IMG/VR virus record: IMGVR_UViG_3300032240_000420
Coordinates: 1 to 24,480 of that record
From: a virus
Strand: one strand, 5' to 3'
Length of the DNA: 24,480 nucleotides
Shown here in pieces: positions 8,107-15,354 of this stretch (positions are counted from its first letter, which is position 1; every line of letters starts with the position of its first letter). The translations under genes and the position numbers were made by a program. The notes under the pieces were generated by a model. It was not told the origin of the DNA and made no database searches. It saw nothing but the letters and a program-made list of their open reading frames with translations.

Positions 8107-11082
8107 TTATCCTAATGCGATTGCTAGTGCCAACACATCACCGAGTGTTGCGCCACCAGAAGCAGCTGTTGTTTGTCTTGTATTGTCAGGGAATATAATA
8201 CCGTCTGCGGCCACATTACCTTTAACACCAATACCACCAACTACTTGTAAAGAACCAGTAATGTTTGATGTTGCTGATGTAGCAGATGTAATTTTTACAT
8301 TTGAATTTGATTTGCCTTTTGCAAACCCACCAGTTACAAACTCAATCGTATTGTATATACCGGTTGAATCTGTTGCAATAACCAAATTACCAGAAGTGCC
8401 TGAACCACCAGGCGCAGACATAAACAAGTAACCTTCGTTACGGCCAGTAATTGAATATGCGGTGCAAGCATAAGCATTACTTGTAATACCCATATCAATC
8501 CAACCATTCGAATCATTACCATTGTTTGGATATGCAACTAAGTCAGCAGAAGCGTTTGCTGTATTTGCATAGTTGATTGTATATGTTTGAATGTATTGGT
8601 CAGTATTACCAATAGCAGCAATAATTGGATTTGTTGCACCACCTAATGTTGGGCCATCTTGTAGACCAGCAATAACATCATTCCAAGCGTAAATAGAAGC
8701 ACCGGTATATAAATTACCGTTTGCAGAAAAACCACCTGCAACTGTTAATGCACCAGTATTGTTTCCTGTTGATATAGTTGTATTTGAAATTGAAACTATA
8801 CCAGCAACTGTACCACCGTTATTAGCATTTAATGAGTTGTTAGCACGAGTGAAGGCCGCATTAGCCGTTGCCCATGCAATAGAACCATTTGTTGATGTTA
8901 GTGCATTATTGGCAACAGTAAACGCTGAGTTAGCATAAGAAGCAGCTGAGTTAGCAGTTGACCAGGCAATTGAACCATTACTTGAAGTAAAGGCTGCATT
9001 AGCAACAGTAAAGGCCGCATTTGCTTGTAAGAAGGCTGCATTGGCAGTCGCTTGTGAATACAAATCACTATTTGCGGCTGCAAAGGCTGCGTTAGCAGTT
9101 GCCCAAATAATTGAGCCGTTAGATGCAGTTAAAGCATTGTTAGCTACTGTAAAGGCAGCGTTTGCCTGTAAAAATGAAGCGTTAGCTGAGTTCCATGCAA
9201 TCGTGCCATTAGCACTTGTAAAGGCACTATTTGCAACTGTAAAGGCAGCATTGGCCTGTGCAAAAGCGCCGTTAGCATATGCACCTGCTGAGTTAGCAGT
9301 ATATGATGGAGTATTTGCTTGTAAGAAGGCTGCGTTGGCAGTTGCAAAAGCAGCCGTAATGCTATTATTCTGTGTCGTATCAGTTGCAGTAGCCGCATTG
9401 GCAGCTGCAAAGGCCGCATTAGCGTAAACACCAGCGGAGTTCGCAGTTACAAAAGCAGAGTTGGCATAAGAAGCTGCTGAGTTTGCAACATACGATGGAG
9501 TATTTGCTTGTAAGAAAGCGGCATTGGCATATGTACCAGCATTAGTTGCATTTGTCGCAGCCGTATTTGCCTGTGTATAAGCATTTGTGGTATAAACAAA
9601 TACATCAACACCATTGCTTGTAATAGAATACGCTTGAACGTTTGCAATTAAAGTTGCAGTATTAACTGGTGTAATTGAACCAGCTGCAAGAGTATTTGCA
9701 GAAGGATCAGCAGTTAATCCTTTAAATAAGAAGAAAGTATTTGCACCAGCATTTCTTACCAAGCCTTGATAAGTTGGTGCAGATGAACCAGCAGTATTAG
9801 CAACACCATAAAAACCAATATCTAATACATCACCAACAATATTATTATTAGCAAGTCTAATTAACGAATCTTGCGTTGTAATTGTTCTAGTGTCAATATA
9901 ACTTGTGTTGCCACTAATAGTCAAGTTACCTGTAATACTTAAATCACCAGTAATTGTACCGCCTGTGTTGGCATTTAAAGCATTGTTAGCACGAGTAAAT
10001 GCACCATTAGCATAAATTGCAGCTGAGTTGGCAATATAACTCGGAGTATTAGCTTGCAAGAAAGCCGCATTAGCTGCCGCAAAAGCAGCAGTAATAGAAT
10101 TGTTTTGCGTTGTGTCAGTAGCACTAGCAGAGTTAGCAGCTGCAAAGGCTGCATTAGCATATGAACCTGCTGAATTGGCAGTTGCAAATGCTGCGTTAGC
10201 ATAACTAGCTGCGGAGTTTGCTACATAACTTGGTGTGTTTGCCTGTAAGAACGCAGAGTTGGCATATGAACCAGCAGAGTTTGCAGTTGACCATGCAATA
10301 GAACCATTTGAACTAGTGAGTGCGTTATTAGCAACAGTAAAGGCTGCGTTTGCCTGTAAAAATGAAGCATTAGCAGTATTCCACGCAATCGTTCCGTTTG
10401 CACTAGTAAAGGCTGCATTTGCTACTGTGAAGGCGGCATTTGCTTGTAAGAAGGCTGCGTTGGCAGTTGCTTGCGAATATAAGTCTGAGTTAGCAGCTGC
10501 AAAAGCTGCATTAGCAGTTGCCCAAATGATTGCTCCATTGGAACTAGTTACAGCATTATTAGCAACAGTAAAGGCAGCATTTGCTTGTGCGTAAGCGGCC
10601 GTAATAGAATTATTTTGTGTAGTATCAGTAGCAGTAGCTGCGTTGGCTGCCGCAAAGGCTGCATTGGCATATACGCCAGCAGAATTTGCAGTTACAAATG
10701 CTGAGTTAGCATATGACGCTGAACTATTGGCAGTAGACCACGCAATTGTGCCATTAGAACTTGTAAATGCATTATTAGCAGTTGTAAAAGCAGCATTAGC
10801 AGTATTAAAGGCTGCATTAGCATTAAAATTGGCAGTATTTGCGACAGCAGAAGCTGCATTTCCAGTATTAAACGAAGCGTTGGCAGTATTAAATGCAGCT
10901 TGTGCTAATTGACTATTTGCGGTTAATGCACTTTCACGAGCTAAAGCAAAACCACCGGCAGTTGACCCATCGTGGACAACTATCGTCTTTTTATCTGTAT
11001 CTACGGTAATTTCAGCAGAAGCACCAGTAAATGTGCTGGTCTGTGCTGTATTACCTCGCCTAAATTGAACTTGTGTTGACAT
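8107..11082 (-). CDS. Very long Ala-Asn heptad-repeat fibre protein (991 aa)
   Basis: This is a predicted trimeric fibre. Residues 1-50 form a head-attachment-type domain beginning STQVQFRRGNTAQTSTFTG with EITVDTDKKTIVVHDG, a module common at the N-terminus of phage fibres. Residues ~61-368 and ~498-754 are two long repeat arrays with Ala-Asn every 7 residues (units such as ANAAFLQ, ANAAFTV, ANSAASY), interrupted by SNG-x-I-x-W stutters and DTTQNNSITAA blocks. Between them (~371-497) is a globular module (GDLSITGNL through GLVRNAGANTF) shared with the 543 aa protein. The C-terminus has GSLQVVGGIGVKGN and IIFPDNTRQTTA elements. It sits directly upstream of gp13, the slot of T4 wac, so a neck-whisker role is possible, but a side tail fibre is equally possible. 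It has no ribosome site; a TATAAATA box lies 7 bases before ATG. Confidence 0.8.
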   Translation of the reverse strand: MSTQVQFRRGNTAQTSTFTGASAEITVDTDKKTIVVHDGSTAGGFALARESALTANSQLAQAAFNTANASFNTGNAASAVANTANFNANAAFNTANAAFTTANNAFTSSNGTIAWSTANSSASYANSAFVTANSAGVYANAAFAAANAATATDTTQNNSITAAYAQANAAFTVANNAVTSSNGAIIWATANAAFAAANSDLYSQATANAAFLQANAAFTVANAAFTSANGTIAWNTANASFLQANAAFTVANNALTSSNGSIAWSTANSAGSYANSAFLQANTPSYVANSAASYANAAFATANSAGSYANAAFAAANSASATDTTQNNSITAAFAAANAAFLQANTPSYIANSAAIYANGAFTRANNALNANTGGTITGDLSITGNLTISGNTSYIDTRTITTQDSLIRLANNNIVGDVLDIGFYGVANTAGSSAPTYQGLVRNAGANTFFLFKGLTADPSANTLAAGSITPVNTATLIANVQAYSITSNGVDVFVYTTNAYTQANTAATNATNAGTYANAAFLQANTPSYVANSAASYANSAFVTANSAGVYANAAFAAANAATATDTTQNNSITAAFATANAAFLQANTPSYTANSAGAYANGAFAQANAAFTVANSAFTSANGTIAWNSANASFLQANAAFTVANNALTASNGSIIWATANAAFAAANSDLYSQATANAAFLQANAAFTVANAAFTSSNGSIAWSTANSAASYANSAFTVANNALTSTNGSIAWATANAAFTRANNSLNANNGGTVAGIVSISNTTISTGNNTGALTVAGGFSANGNLYTGASIYAWNDVIAGLQDGPTLGGATNPIIAAIGNTDQYIQTYTINYANTANASADLVAYPNNGNDSNGWIDMGITSNAYACTAYSITGRNEGYLFMSAPGGSGTSGNLVIATDSTGIYNTIEFVTGGFAKGKSNSNVKITSATSATSNITGSLQVVGGIGVKGNVAADGIIFPDNTRQTTAASGGATLGDVLALAIALG
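8822..9590 (-). repeat. Degenerate 21-bp repeat array 2, encoding Ala-Asn heptads
   Basis: DNA repeats with a period of mostly 21 bases encode heptads beginning Ala-Asn (residues ~498-754 of the 991 aa fibre). Larger blocks of array 1 recur here in a different order, for example the block around DLYSQATANAAFLQ. Copies are nearly identical as protein but differ at many third codon positions. Confidence 0.85.
9979..10902 (-). repeat. Degenerate 21-bp repeat array 1, encoding Ala-Asn heptads
   Basis: This is the same type of 21-base periodic array (residues ~61-368 of the 991 aa fibre). It contains several nine-residue stutters of the form SNG-x-I-x-W-x-T in place of a heptad, and DTTQNNSITAA insertions. 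Shorter arrays of the same unit occur in the fibre genes at 11108-12292 and 12809-14440. Confidence 0.85.
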
Positions 11083-11088
11083 AATAGT

Positions 11089-11096
11089 TATTTATA
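11089..11096 (-). promoter_or_regulatory. Late promoter TATAAATA upstream of the 991 aa fibre gene
   Basis: This is a perfect T4 late-promoter octamer in the 25-base gap between two fibre genes. Its downstream edge is only 6 bases from the ATG. With T4 geometry (box at -13 to -6), transcription would start at about 11083, one base before the start codon, and no Shine-Dalgarno site is present. The transcript would then be nearly leaderless. Confidence 0.6.
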
Positions 11097-11107
11097 GTTG
11101 TTCCAAA

Positions 11108-12292
11108 TTACGCTAATGAACCGTAATCTATTGAGTAATATGTTGGTGCAGAAACATATCCATAATCTACTGTCAAACCTTGTAAACCTGGAGTACCTGC
11201 AAAAGTGATTGTTTTTGTTGTTGCATTAGCATAAACAACTGTGCCATTTTCACCTACAAAATTAACCTGCGAATTTGCAGCGGCTGCATTAGCATATGTA
11301 TTGTTGTTTGCGGTATAGATAATACCGAAACCCCAATCGGTAGTTCCGCCACCGCCACCACCTGAACCAGCGTTTGCAGTATATTGTTTTGACCCATCCG
11401 AAAACTGAATATAGCCGCCTGTGTTGGCTATAAAAGTATTTGCAAAGATGGCATTTGCGCCTTGAATATTACCAAAACTGCCTGTTGTAATAAACGAGTT
11501 TGCGGTAATTGTGCCGTTAACAGTACCGCCGTTATTAGCATCTAGTGAGTTGTTTGCTCTAATGAAGGCCGCATTAGCAGCAATAAAGGCTGAGTTTGCT
11601 TTTACAAATGCGGAGTTAGCATATGATGCGGCACTATTTGCCACATTACTTGGAGTATTAGCTGCTAAAAATGCTGAGTTTGCGTAACTAGCGGCAGAGT
11701 TAGCAGTAGCAAATGCAGAGTTAGCATATGATGCCGCTGAATTAGCAGTATAACTTGGAGTGTTGGCCTGTAAAAAGGCCGCATTGGCTTGATTTCGTGA
11801 CCAACCATCAGTAGATGACGATGGCGTTAATAGATTTGTTCCAACTCCAGATGAAGCACCATTGGCCAAATCAATATAAACACCACGATTTGTTCCACCA
11901 GATTCAAAAATTCTTAATTTATTTTGAAAAATATCAATGTTAACAAAACCGCCAACAAGTGTATTATTTGTTGCGGCAGTAGCTAAATCTAATTGACCAC
12001 CTTCATCACCAGCAGATTGACTACTTCTTAATAATGTTGAAGTTAAATAACCGGTTGATTTGTCAAATGCTAGGCCTGAATTTGAACCTAAAGTTCCACT
12101 ATCATTAAATTGAATTTCCTTATTGAGACCTGCTGGACCCAAATAAGGATAGTGGGTGATGACTGCGCCTGCTGGCGTGGAATAGAAAAACTTTCCATCA
12201 CGACTATTGATGGAAATTTCACCGTTTGCTAACGATGACGGAACATTACCTGTTACCGTTGAATTTCTAAGTTGTATTACTGTATTTGCCAT
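11108..12292 (-). CDS. Ala-Asn repeat fibre protein (394 aa)
   Basis: This is a fibre-like virion protein of 394 aa. The N-terminus MANTVIQLRNSTVTGNVPSS followed by LANGEISINSRDGKFFY is a typical fibre attachment module, related to the MANT-IQL start of the 543 and 83 aa proteins. Residues ~60-165 form a globular domain (KEIQFNDSGTLGS, LDLATAATNN, RIFESGGTN). Residues ~165-245 are Ala-Asn heptads of the same kind as in the 991 aa protein. The C-terminal domain has GGYIQFSDGSKQYTA, a Gly6 linker, then WGFGIIYTANNNTY. The ATG overlaps the stop of the 163 aa gene (TAATG), so translation is probably coupled. Receptor or assembly partner is unknown. Confidence 0.75.
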   Translation of the reverse strand: MANTVIQLRNSTVTGNVPSSLANGEISINSRDGKFFYSTPAGAVITHYPYLGPAGLNKEIQFNDSGTLGSNSGLAFDKSTGYLTSTLLRSSQSAGDEGGQLDLATAATNNTLVGGFVNIDIFQNKLRIFESGGTNRGVYIDLANGASSGVGTNLLTPSSSTDGWSRNQANAAFLQANTPSYTANSAASYANSAFATANSAASYANSAFLAANTPSNVANSAASYANSAFVKANSAFIAANAAFIRANNSLDANNGGTVNGTITANSFITTGSFGNIQGANAIFANTFIANTGGYIQFSDGSKQYTANAGSGGGGGGTTDWGFGIIYTANNNTYANAAAANSQVNFVGENGTVVYANATTKTITFAGTPGLQGLTVDYGYVSAPTYYSIDYGSLA

Positions 12293-12783
12293 TAGAATGA
12301 ACTACCGTCATCTACCTTTATTTTAAATAGGTCAGTTGAGGCAGAATCATCAGGCTTCTTTTCTTCAGTTTTTACAGTAGTCTTTTTTGCTGGCGCTTTA
12401 GGTGCAGGTGGAATTAATTTTTCCAACTCTGCAATTCGAGATTTCAGTTCTTTGACTTCTGCCTGACTTCCCTCTAATGCACCTTTTGTTGTACCAAGCT
12501 CTCGCATGGTATCATTCAAAGCGGATTGAATCCTACTTTTTTCTTGGACAATCGCATCATTACTTGATGCTTGAACCCTATACTGTTCAGCTGCACCAAC
12601 TTGCTCTAAAGCTTCTTGGTATTTTGCTGTAACATCATCTAATTTTACCTGCAATTCTGTCTTAAAGTTTGCTTCTTTTTCAAGCAATTTTAGTCTTGCT
12701 TGAAACATAAAATTCTGCTTAAGAATAGCGTCTAAATTCTCAAGCAGAACCTCTTGATAAGCATTTGAAAACTCCACACTCAT
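12292..12783 (-). CDS. Coiled-coil protein between fibre genes, function unknown (163 aa)
   Basis: I do not recognise a named family with certainty. The first ~130 residues are strongly helical: SNAYQEVLLENLDAILKQNF, then long charged heptad-like stretches (LKLLEKEANFKTELQVKLDD, VKELKSRIAELEKL). This predicts a continuous coiled coil. A Pro/Ala/Lys linker (PPAPKAPAKKT, residues ~127-137) leads to an acidic tail DLFKIKVDDGSSF. There is no signal peptide or membrane segment. It has a good AGGAG site 5 bases before ATG and overlaps the next fibre gene by one base. By position it could be an assembly factor or a structural component for the repeat fibres, or a whisker-type protein; none of this can be shown from sequence. 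Confidence 0.7.
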   Translation of the reverse strand: MSVEFSNAYQEVLLENLDAILKQNFMFQARLKLLEKEANFKTELQVKLDDVTAKYQEALEQVGAAEQYRVQASSNDAIVQEKSRIQSALNDTMRELGTTKGALEGSQAEVKELKSRIAELEKLIPPAPKAPAKKTTVKTEEKKPDDSASTDLFKIKVDDGSSF

Positions 12784-12808
12784 AATAACTCCTATTCACC
12801 ATGATTAA

Positions 12809-14440
12809 TTAAAATGTTCCACCAGAAATCATAGCAAAGGTAGGAACACCAGAGCTATTGATTGTTAAGACATGACCTTCAGTAGAAGATGATGCGGTTG
12901 CAAATGCAGATGTACCTTGGCCTAACAGAACACCATTGTTTGTAAATGTGCCGGCACCAGTACCACCTCTTGGTACACCTAGTGTGCCAGAAGTAACTGC
13001 GGAAGCATCAATTGCAATCGAAGTGTTATTAGCAGAACTGATACGACCATTTGCCTCAACTTTAAACGAAGCGACTGCCGATGCAGTACCGTAGTTACCA
13101 GCAGAGATTGTTAAGTTGGTGTAGTCAGTATTAGCAACAAAAGCGGCACCGTTTGCAACAATGAATGAAGCATTAGCAGCTGCAAAAGCGGCAGTAATAC
13201 TATTGTTCTGTGTTGTGTTAACACCAGCACTATTGTTTGCGGTAGCAAATGCTGAGTTAGCGTAACTAGCAGCACTATTAGCAACTGCAAATGCAGAGTT
13301 GCCATAAGAAGCCGCAGAATTAGCGACTGCAAAACCAGAGTTAGCTGCAATGAAACCAGAGTTAGCATAACTTGCGGCTGAATTGGCAACTGCAAATGCG
13401 GAGTTACCATATGAACCAGCACTTAATGCGTTTGTTGCAGCTGTATTTGCCTGTGTATAAGCATTTGTTGTATAGAGGTTAATGTCTTGACCGTTAATTG
13501 TAACAGAGTATGATGTTAAATTAGCAGTCAATGTGCCTGTGTTGGCAGCAGTTAGTGAGCCAGGAGCAAGAACGTTTGCAGTTGGGTCACTAGTTAAGTT
13601 TTGGAACAAGAAGTAGTTTGCACCAGCTTGTCTTACAAGACCGGTATATTTCTGACCACCTGAGTTATATGTTCCGTAGAAGCCGATATCAACTGTGTCA
13701 CCTGCCGTATTATTATTGGCAAGGTGAATTAATGAATCGCCTGTTGTAATTGTTTTTGTATCAACATAAGTTGTATTACCTTGAACTGTCAAGTTACCAG
13801 TAATAACCAAGTCAGCAGTAATTGTACCGCCAGTATTTGCGTTGATACTATTGTTAGCACGAGTAAATGCTGAGTTAGCATATGAGGCAGCAGAGTTTGC
13901 TGTGTAACTCGGAGTATTTGCCTGTAAGAAAGCTGCATTAGCAGTATTAAACGCAGAGTTGGCATATGAACCAGCAGAAGTTCCTGATGAACTTGCTGAG
14001 TTAGCTGCAGCAAAAGCGGCGTTAGCATATGAACCTGCAGAGTTAGCAGTTGCAAAGGCTGCGTTAGCGTAACTAGCGGCAGAGTTTGCTACATAACTTG
14101 GCGTATTCGCTTGTAAGAAAGCCGCATTAGCGGTATTGAAAGCTGCGTTTGCCTGTGCATATGCACCAGTGGAAAGAGCCGCAGAGTTAGCAGCTGCGAA
14201 GGCCGCATTAGCATACGAACCCGCAGAGTTAGCAGCATCAAATGCTGAATTTCCACGAGTATAGATTGTCGCTTGCTGGTCTAAGTAGAACTTACCGCCA
14301 ATGGCAATTGAACCTGTACCAGATGGTGAGCCGATGAAGAGCGTATTACTTGAGTAAGAATACGCTGGTTCTGCCACATTTAACGATGTCGGTGTCGCTG
14401 TCGTGGTAGAATATTTTAGTTGGATTGTGGTGTTTGCCAT
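12809..14440 (-). CDS. Ala-Asn repeat fibre protein (543 aa)
   Basis: This is a fibre protein in modular order. The N-terminal domain (residues 1-60) holds MANTTIQLKYSTTTATPTSL, VAEPAYSYSSNTLFIG and GGKFYLDQQ. An Ala-Asn heptad array covers ~64-200. A globular module (~205-345) has GNLTVQGNTTYVDT, DSLIHLANNNTAGD, GFYG and GLVRQAGANYFLFQNL, and is clearly homologous to the middle module of the 991 aa protein. A second heptad array follows (~345-455). The C-terminal domain has SGTLGVPRGGTGAGTF and LGQGTSAF, a module frequent in phage tail fibres. It ends ISGGTF. The start has an AGAGGA ribosome site and lies behind a perfect TATAAATA promoter. Its N-terminus is duplicated in the 83 aa gene just upstream. 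Confidence 0.82.
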   Translation of the reverse strand: MANTTIQLKYSTTTATPTSLNVAEPAYSYSSNTLFIGSPSGTGSIAIGGKFYLDQQATIYTRGNSAFDAANSAGSYANAAFAAANSAALSTGAYAQANAAFNTANAAFLQANTPSYVANSAASYANAAFATANSAGSYANAAFAAANSASSSGTSAGSYANSAFNTANAAFLQANTPSYTANSAASYANSAFTRANNSINANTGGTITADLVITGNLTVQGNTTYVDTKTITTGDSLIHLANNNTAGDTVDIGFYGTYNSGGQKYTGLVRQAGANYFLFQNLTSDPTANVLAPGSLTAANTGTLTANLTSYSVTINGQDINLYTTNAYTQANTAATNALSAGSYGNSAFAVANSAASYANSGFIAANSGFAVANSAASYGNSAFAVANSAASYANSAFATANNSAGVNTTQNNSITAAFAAANASFIVANGAAFVANTDYTNLTISAGNYGTASAVASFKVEANGRISSANNTSIAIDASAVTSGTLGVPRGGTGAGTFTNNGVLLGQGTSAFATASSSTEGHVLTINSSGVPTFAMISGGTF

Positions 14441-14468
14441 TATTATTCCTCTAGTGGGACTTACTCTC

Positions 14469-14476
14469 TATTTATA
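14469..14476 (-). promoter_or_regulatory. Late promoter TATAAATA upstream of the 543 aa fibre gene
   Basis: This is a perfect T4 late octamer followed by GAGAGT in the 48-base gap before the fibre gene. Predicted transcription start is near 14463, giving a leader of about 22 bases that contains the AGAGGA ribosome site. This is the most orthodox late promoter in the window and probably drives the 543-163-394 gene group. Confidence 0.65.
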
Positions 14477-14482
14477 TTTTAC

Positions 14483-14500
14483 GGTACTTTAGAAAGTACC
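14483..14500 (-). other. Perfect 8-bp inverted repeat overlapping a stop codon
   Basis: GGTACTTT and AAAGTACC face each other across two bases and include the TAA stop of the 83 aa gene. On the minus strand it is followed by GTAAAATATAAATA, not a T run, so it is not a standard terminator. Its place immediately before a perfect late promoter suggests 3'-end protection, a weak terminator or a protein-binding palindrome. Only the symmetry is directly seen. Confidence 0.45.
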
Positions 14501-14740
14501 GCCTTGAATTGATGTGATATTTACTGAATTTGCAGCTGCATAGGCTGAATTTGCAGTATTAAAAATTACTTGTTGCTGGTCAACATAAAATTTACCACCG
14601 ACTGGCAATACTCCATTACCACCGGCAGTACCAATGAACAGGGTATTACTTACATACGAATACGCCGGTTCTGCAACATCCAATACTGTTGGTGAAGCAT
14701 TAGATGTGGACGACTTTAATTGTATTAATGTATTTGCCAT
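14489..14740 (-). CDS. Miniature fibre-like protein: attachment domain without shaft (83 aa)
   Basis: Residues 1-56 are a paralogue of the N-terminal domain of the 543 aa fibre next to it. MANTLIQLKSST matches MANTTIQLKYST, and VAEPAYSYVSNTLFIG and GGKFYVDQQ align without gaps. Only one heptad-like piece remains (NTANSAYAAANS), and the protein ends SIQGGTF, resembling the fibre's ISGGTF. It therefore looks like a fibre with shaft and tip removed. It is an intact frame whose ATG overlaps the upstream stop (TAATG). It could be a capping or competing subunit at the fibre attachment site, or a remnant of fibre-gene recombination. A virion structural role is inferred. Confidence 0.7.
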   Translation of the reverse strand: MANTLIQLKSSTSNASPTVLDVAEPAYSYVSNTLFIGTAGGNGVLPVGGKFYVDQQQVIFNTANSAYAAANSVNITSIQGGTF

Positions 14741-14988
14741 TAAAATGCGCCACCGTTAACGGATGTAACCGTTGCGGAAATTGTATTTGCTATAAACTTA
14801 CCTGTTGCAGAATCATACTGAATAACTTGCTTGTCTTGAACACCAGCAACATTCAAGTCTGTTAATTCAGCTAATGCAACATTAGGTTTTGGTTTAAAAT
14901 TTTGTGCAGCTACAGTAGTGCGTGTTTGTTGATTTACTACAACTTGACCAATTCCACTACTGTTACCAACTCTGACATTTACTGCCAT
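14740..14988 (-). CDS. Small fibre-module structural protein (82 aa)
   Basis: The N-terminal half (MAVNVRVGNSSGIGQVVVNQQ) is unrecognised. Residues ~37-70 carry the ALAELTDLNVAGVQDKQVIQYDS then TGKFIAN motif, which recurs in tail fibres and baseplate-associated proteins of T4-like phages. The end, SVNGGAF, resembles the SIQGGTF and ISGGTF endings of the next two genes. The ATG overlaps the upstream stop (TAATG), with GGAG about 10 bases before it. Probably a small structural protein of the fibre or tail; a stand-alone version of a fibre module is the best description. Confidence 0.65.
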   Translation of the reverse strand: MAVNVRVGNSSGIGQVVVNQQTRTTVAAQNFKPKPNVALAELTDLNVAGVQDKQVIQYDSATGKFIANTISATVTSVNGGAF

Positions 14989-15320
14989 TATCTTGTAACT
15001 CCAGGCGAAATAACAATGATGCCCTCAACAACTCTTGTTTTGATTCCGCTAGGAGCTGTGATTAAGAGGTCAAACACGGAGCGACCAGGAGTTAAGTTTG
15101 CAGTATTAGCAGCAGTCATAGACAGAGTAATTTCTCCGTTTGCATTACCGGTGACTGTTGCTGAAATGATTGTATTTGATGTTGCGTAAAACGACTTACG
15201 CATTTGGGAAGAAGCAGTATAACCGTAAAGGTTGATTGCAGCACCAGCACTATCTGAAACATTGATTGTGGTGGAGAAGCTGGCTCCTTGCTCGATGAGG
15301 ATTTCCGTGAAAGCAGCTAT
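14988..15320 (-). CDS. Small tail structural protein with an apparent ATA start codon (110 aa)
   Basis: The reading frame is open upstream of its first ATG (15203). The 39 residues before that ATG (AAFTEILIEQGASFS, NLYGYTASSQMRKSF) clearly belong to the protein. Families with QGA-F-T-I, GYTA-SQMRKS, GEITLSM-TAANTANLTPG and a final VVEGI-V-SPGVTR are, from memory, common in T4-like and other phages as tail or baseplate-linked proteins. An AAGGAG site (15328-15333) ends 7 bases before ATA at 15320-15318. The nearest upstream in-frame stop is TAG, and no ATG, GTG or TTG lies between. I therefore place the start at ATA (ATT and ATC just before it are alternatives). It overlaps the next gene by TAATG. 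Confidence 0.72.
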   Translation of the reverse strand: MAAFTEILIEQGASFSTTINVSDSAGAAINLYGYTASSQMRKSFYATSNTIISATVTGNANGEITLSMTAANTANLTPGRSVFDLLITAPSGIKTRVVEGIIVISPGVTR

Positions 15321-15327
15321 GATAATT

Positions 15328-15333
15328 CTCCTT
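15328..15333 (-). promoter_or_regulatory. Shine-Dalgarno site AAGGAG that decides the ATA start
   Basis: A six-base Shine-Dalgarno match lies exactly 7 bases upstream of ATA (15320-15318), the ideal distance for initiation there. No other start codon lies within reach downstream; the first in-frame ATG is over 120 bases away and has no such site. This is the main reason to extend the gene to 15320. Confidence 0.7.
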
Positions 15334-15354
15334 AACTCTGACTATGTTTATTCT

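Noticed and set aside
8822-10902. CRISPR-like array from regular DNA repeats
   Set aside because: The 21-base period lies within one long reading frame and encodes heptads; there are no unique spacers or conserved direct repeats.
14988-15203. Short version of the structural protein starting at the ATG at 15203
   Set aside because: The 39 codons upstream are family-like coding sequence, and the only good ribosome site points to 15320, so the ATG is internal.
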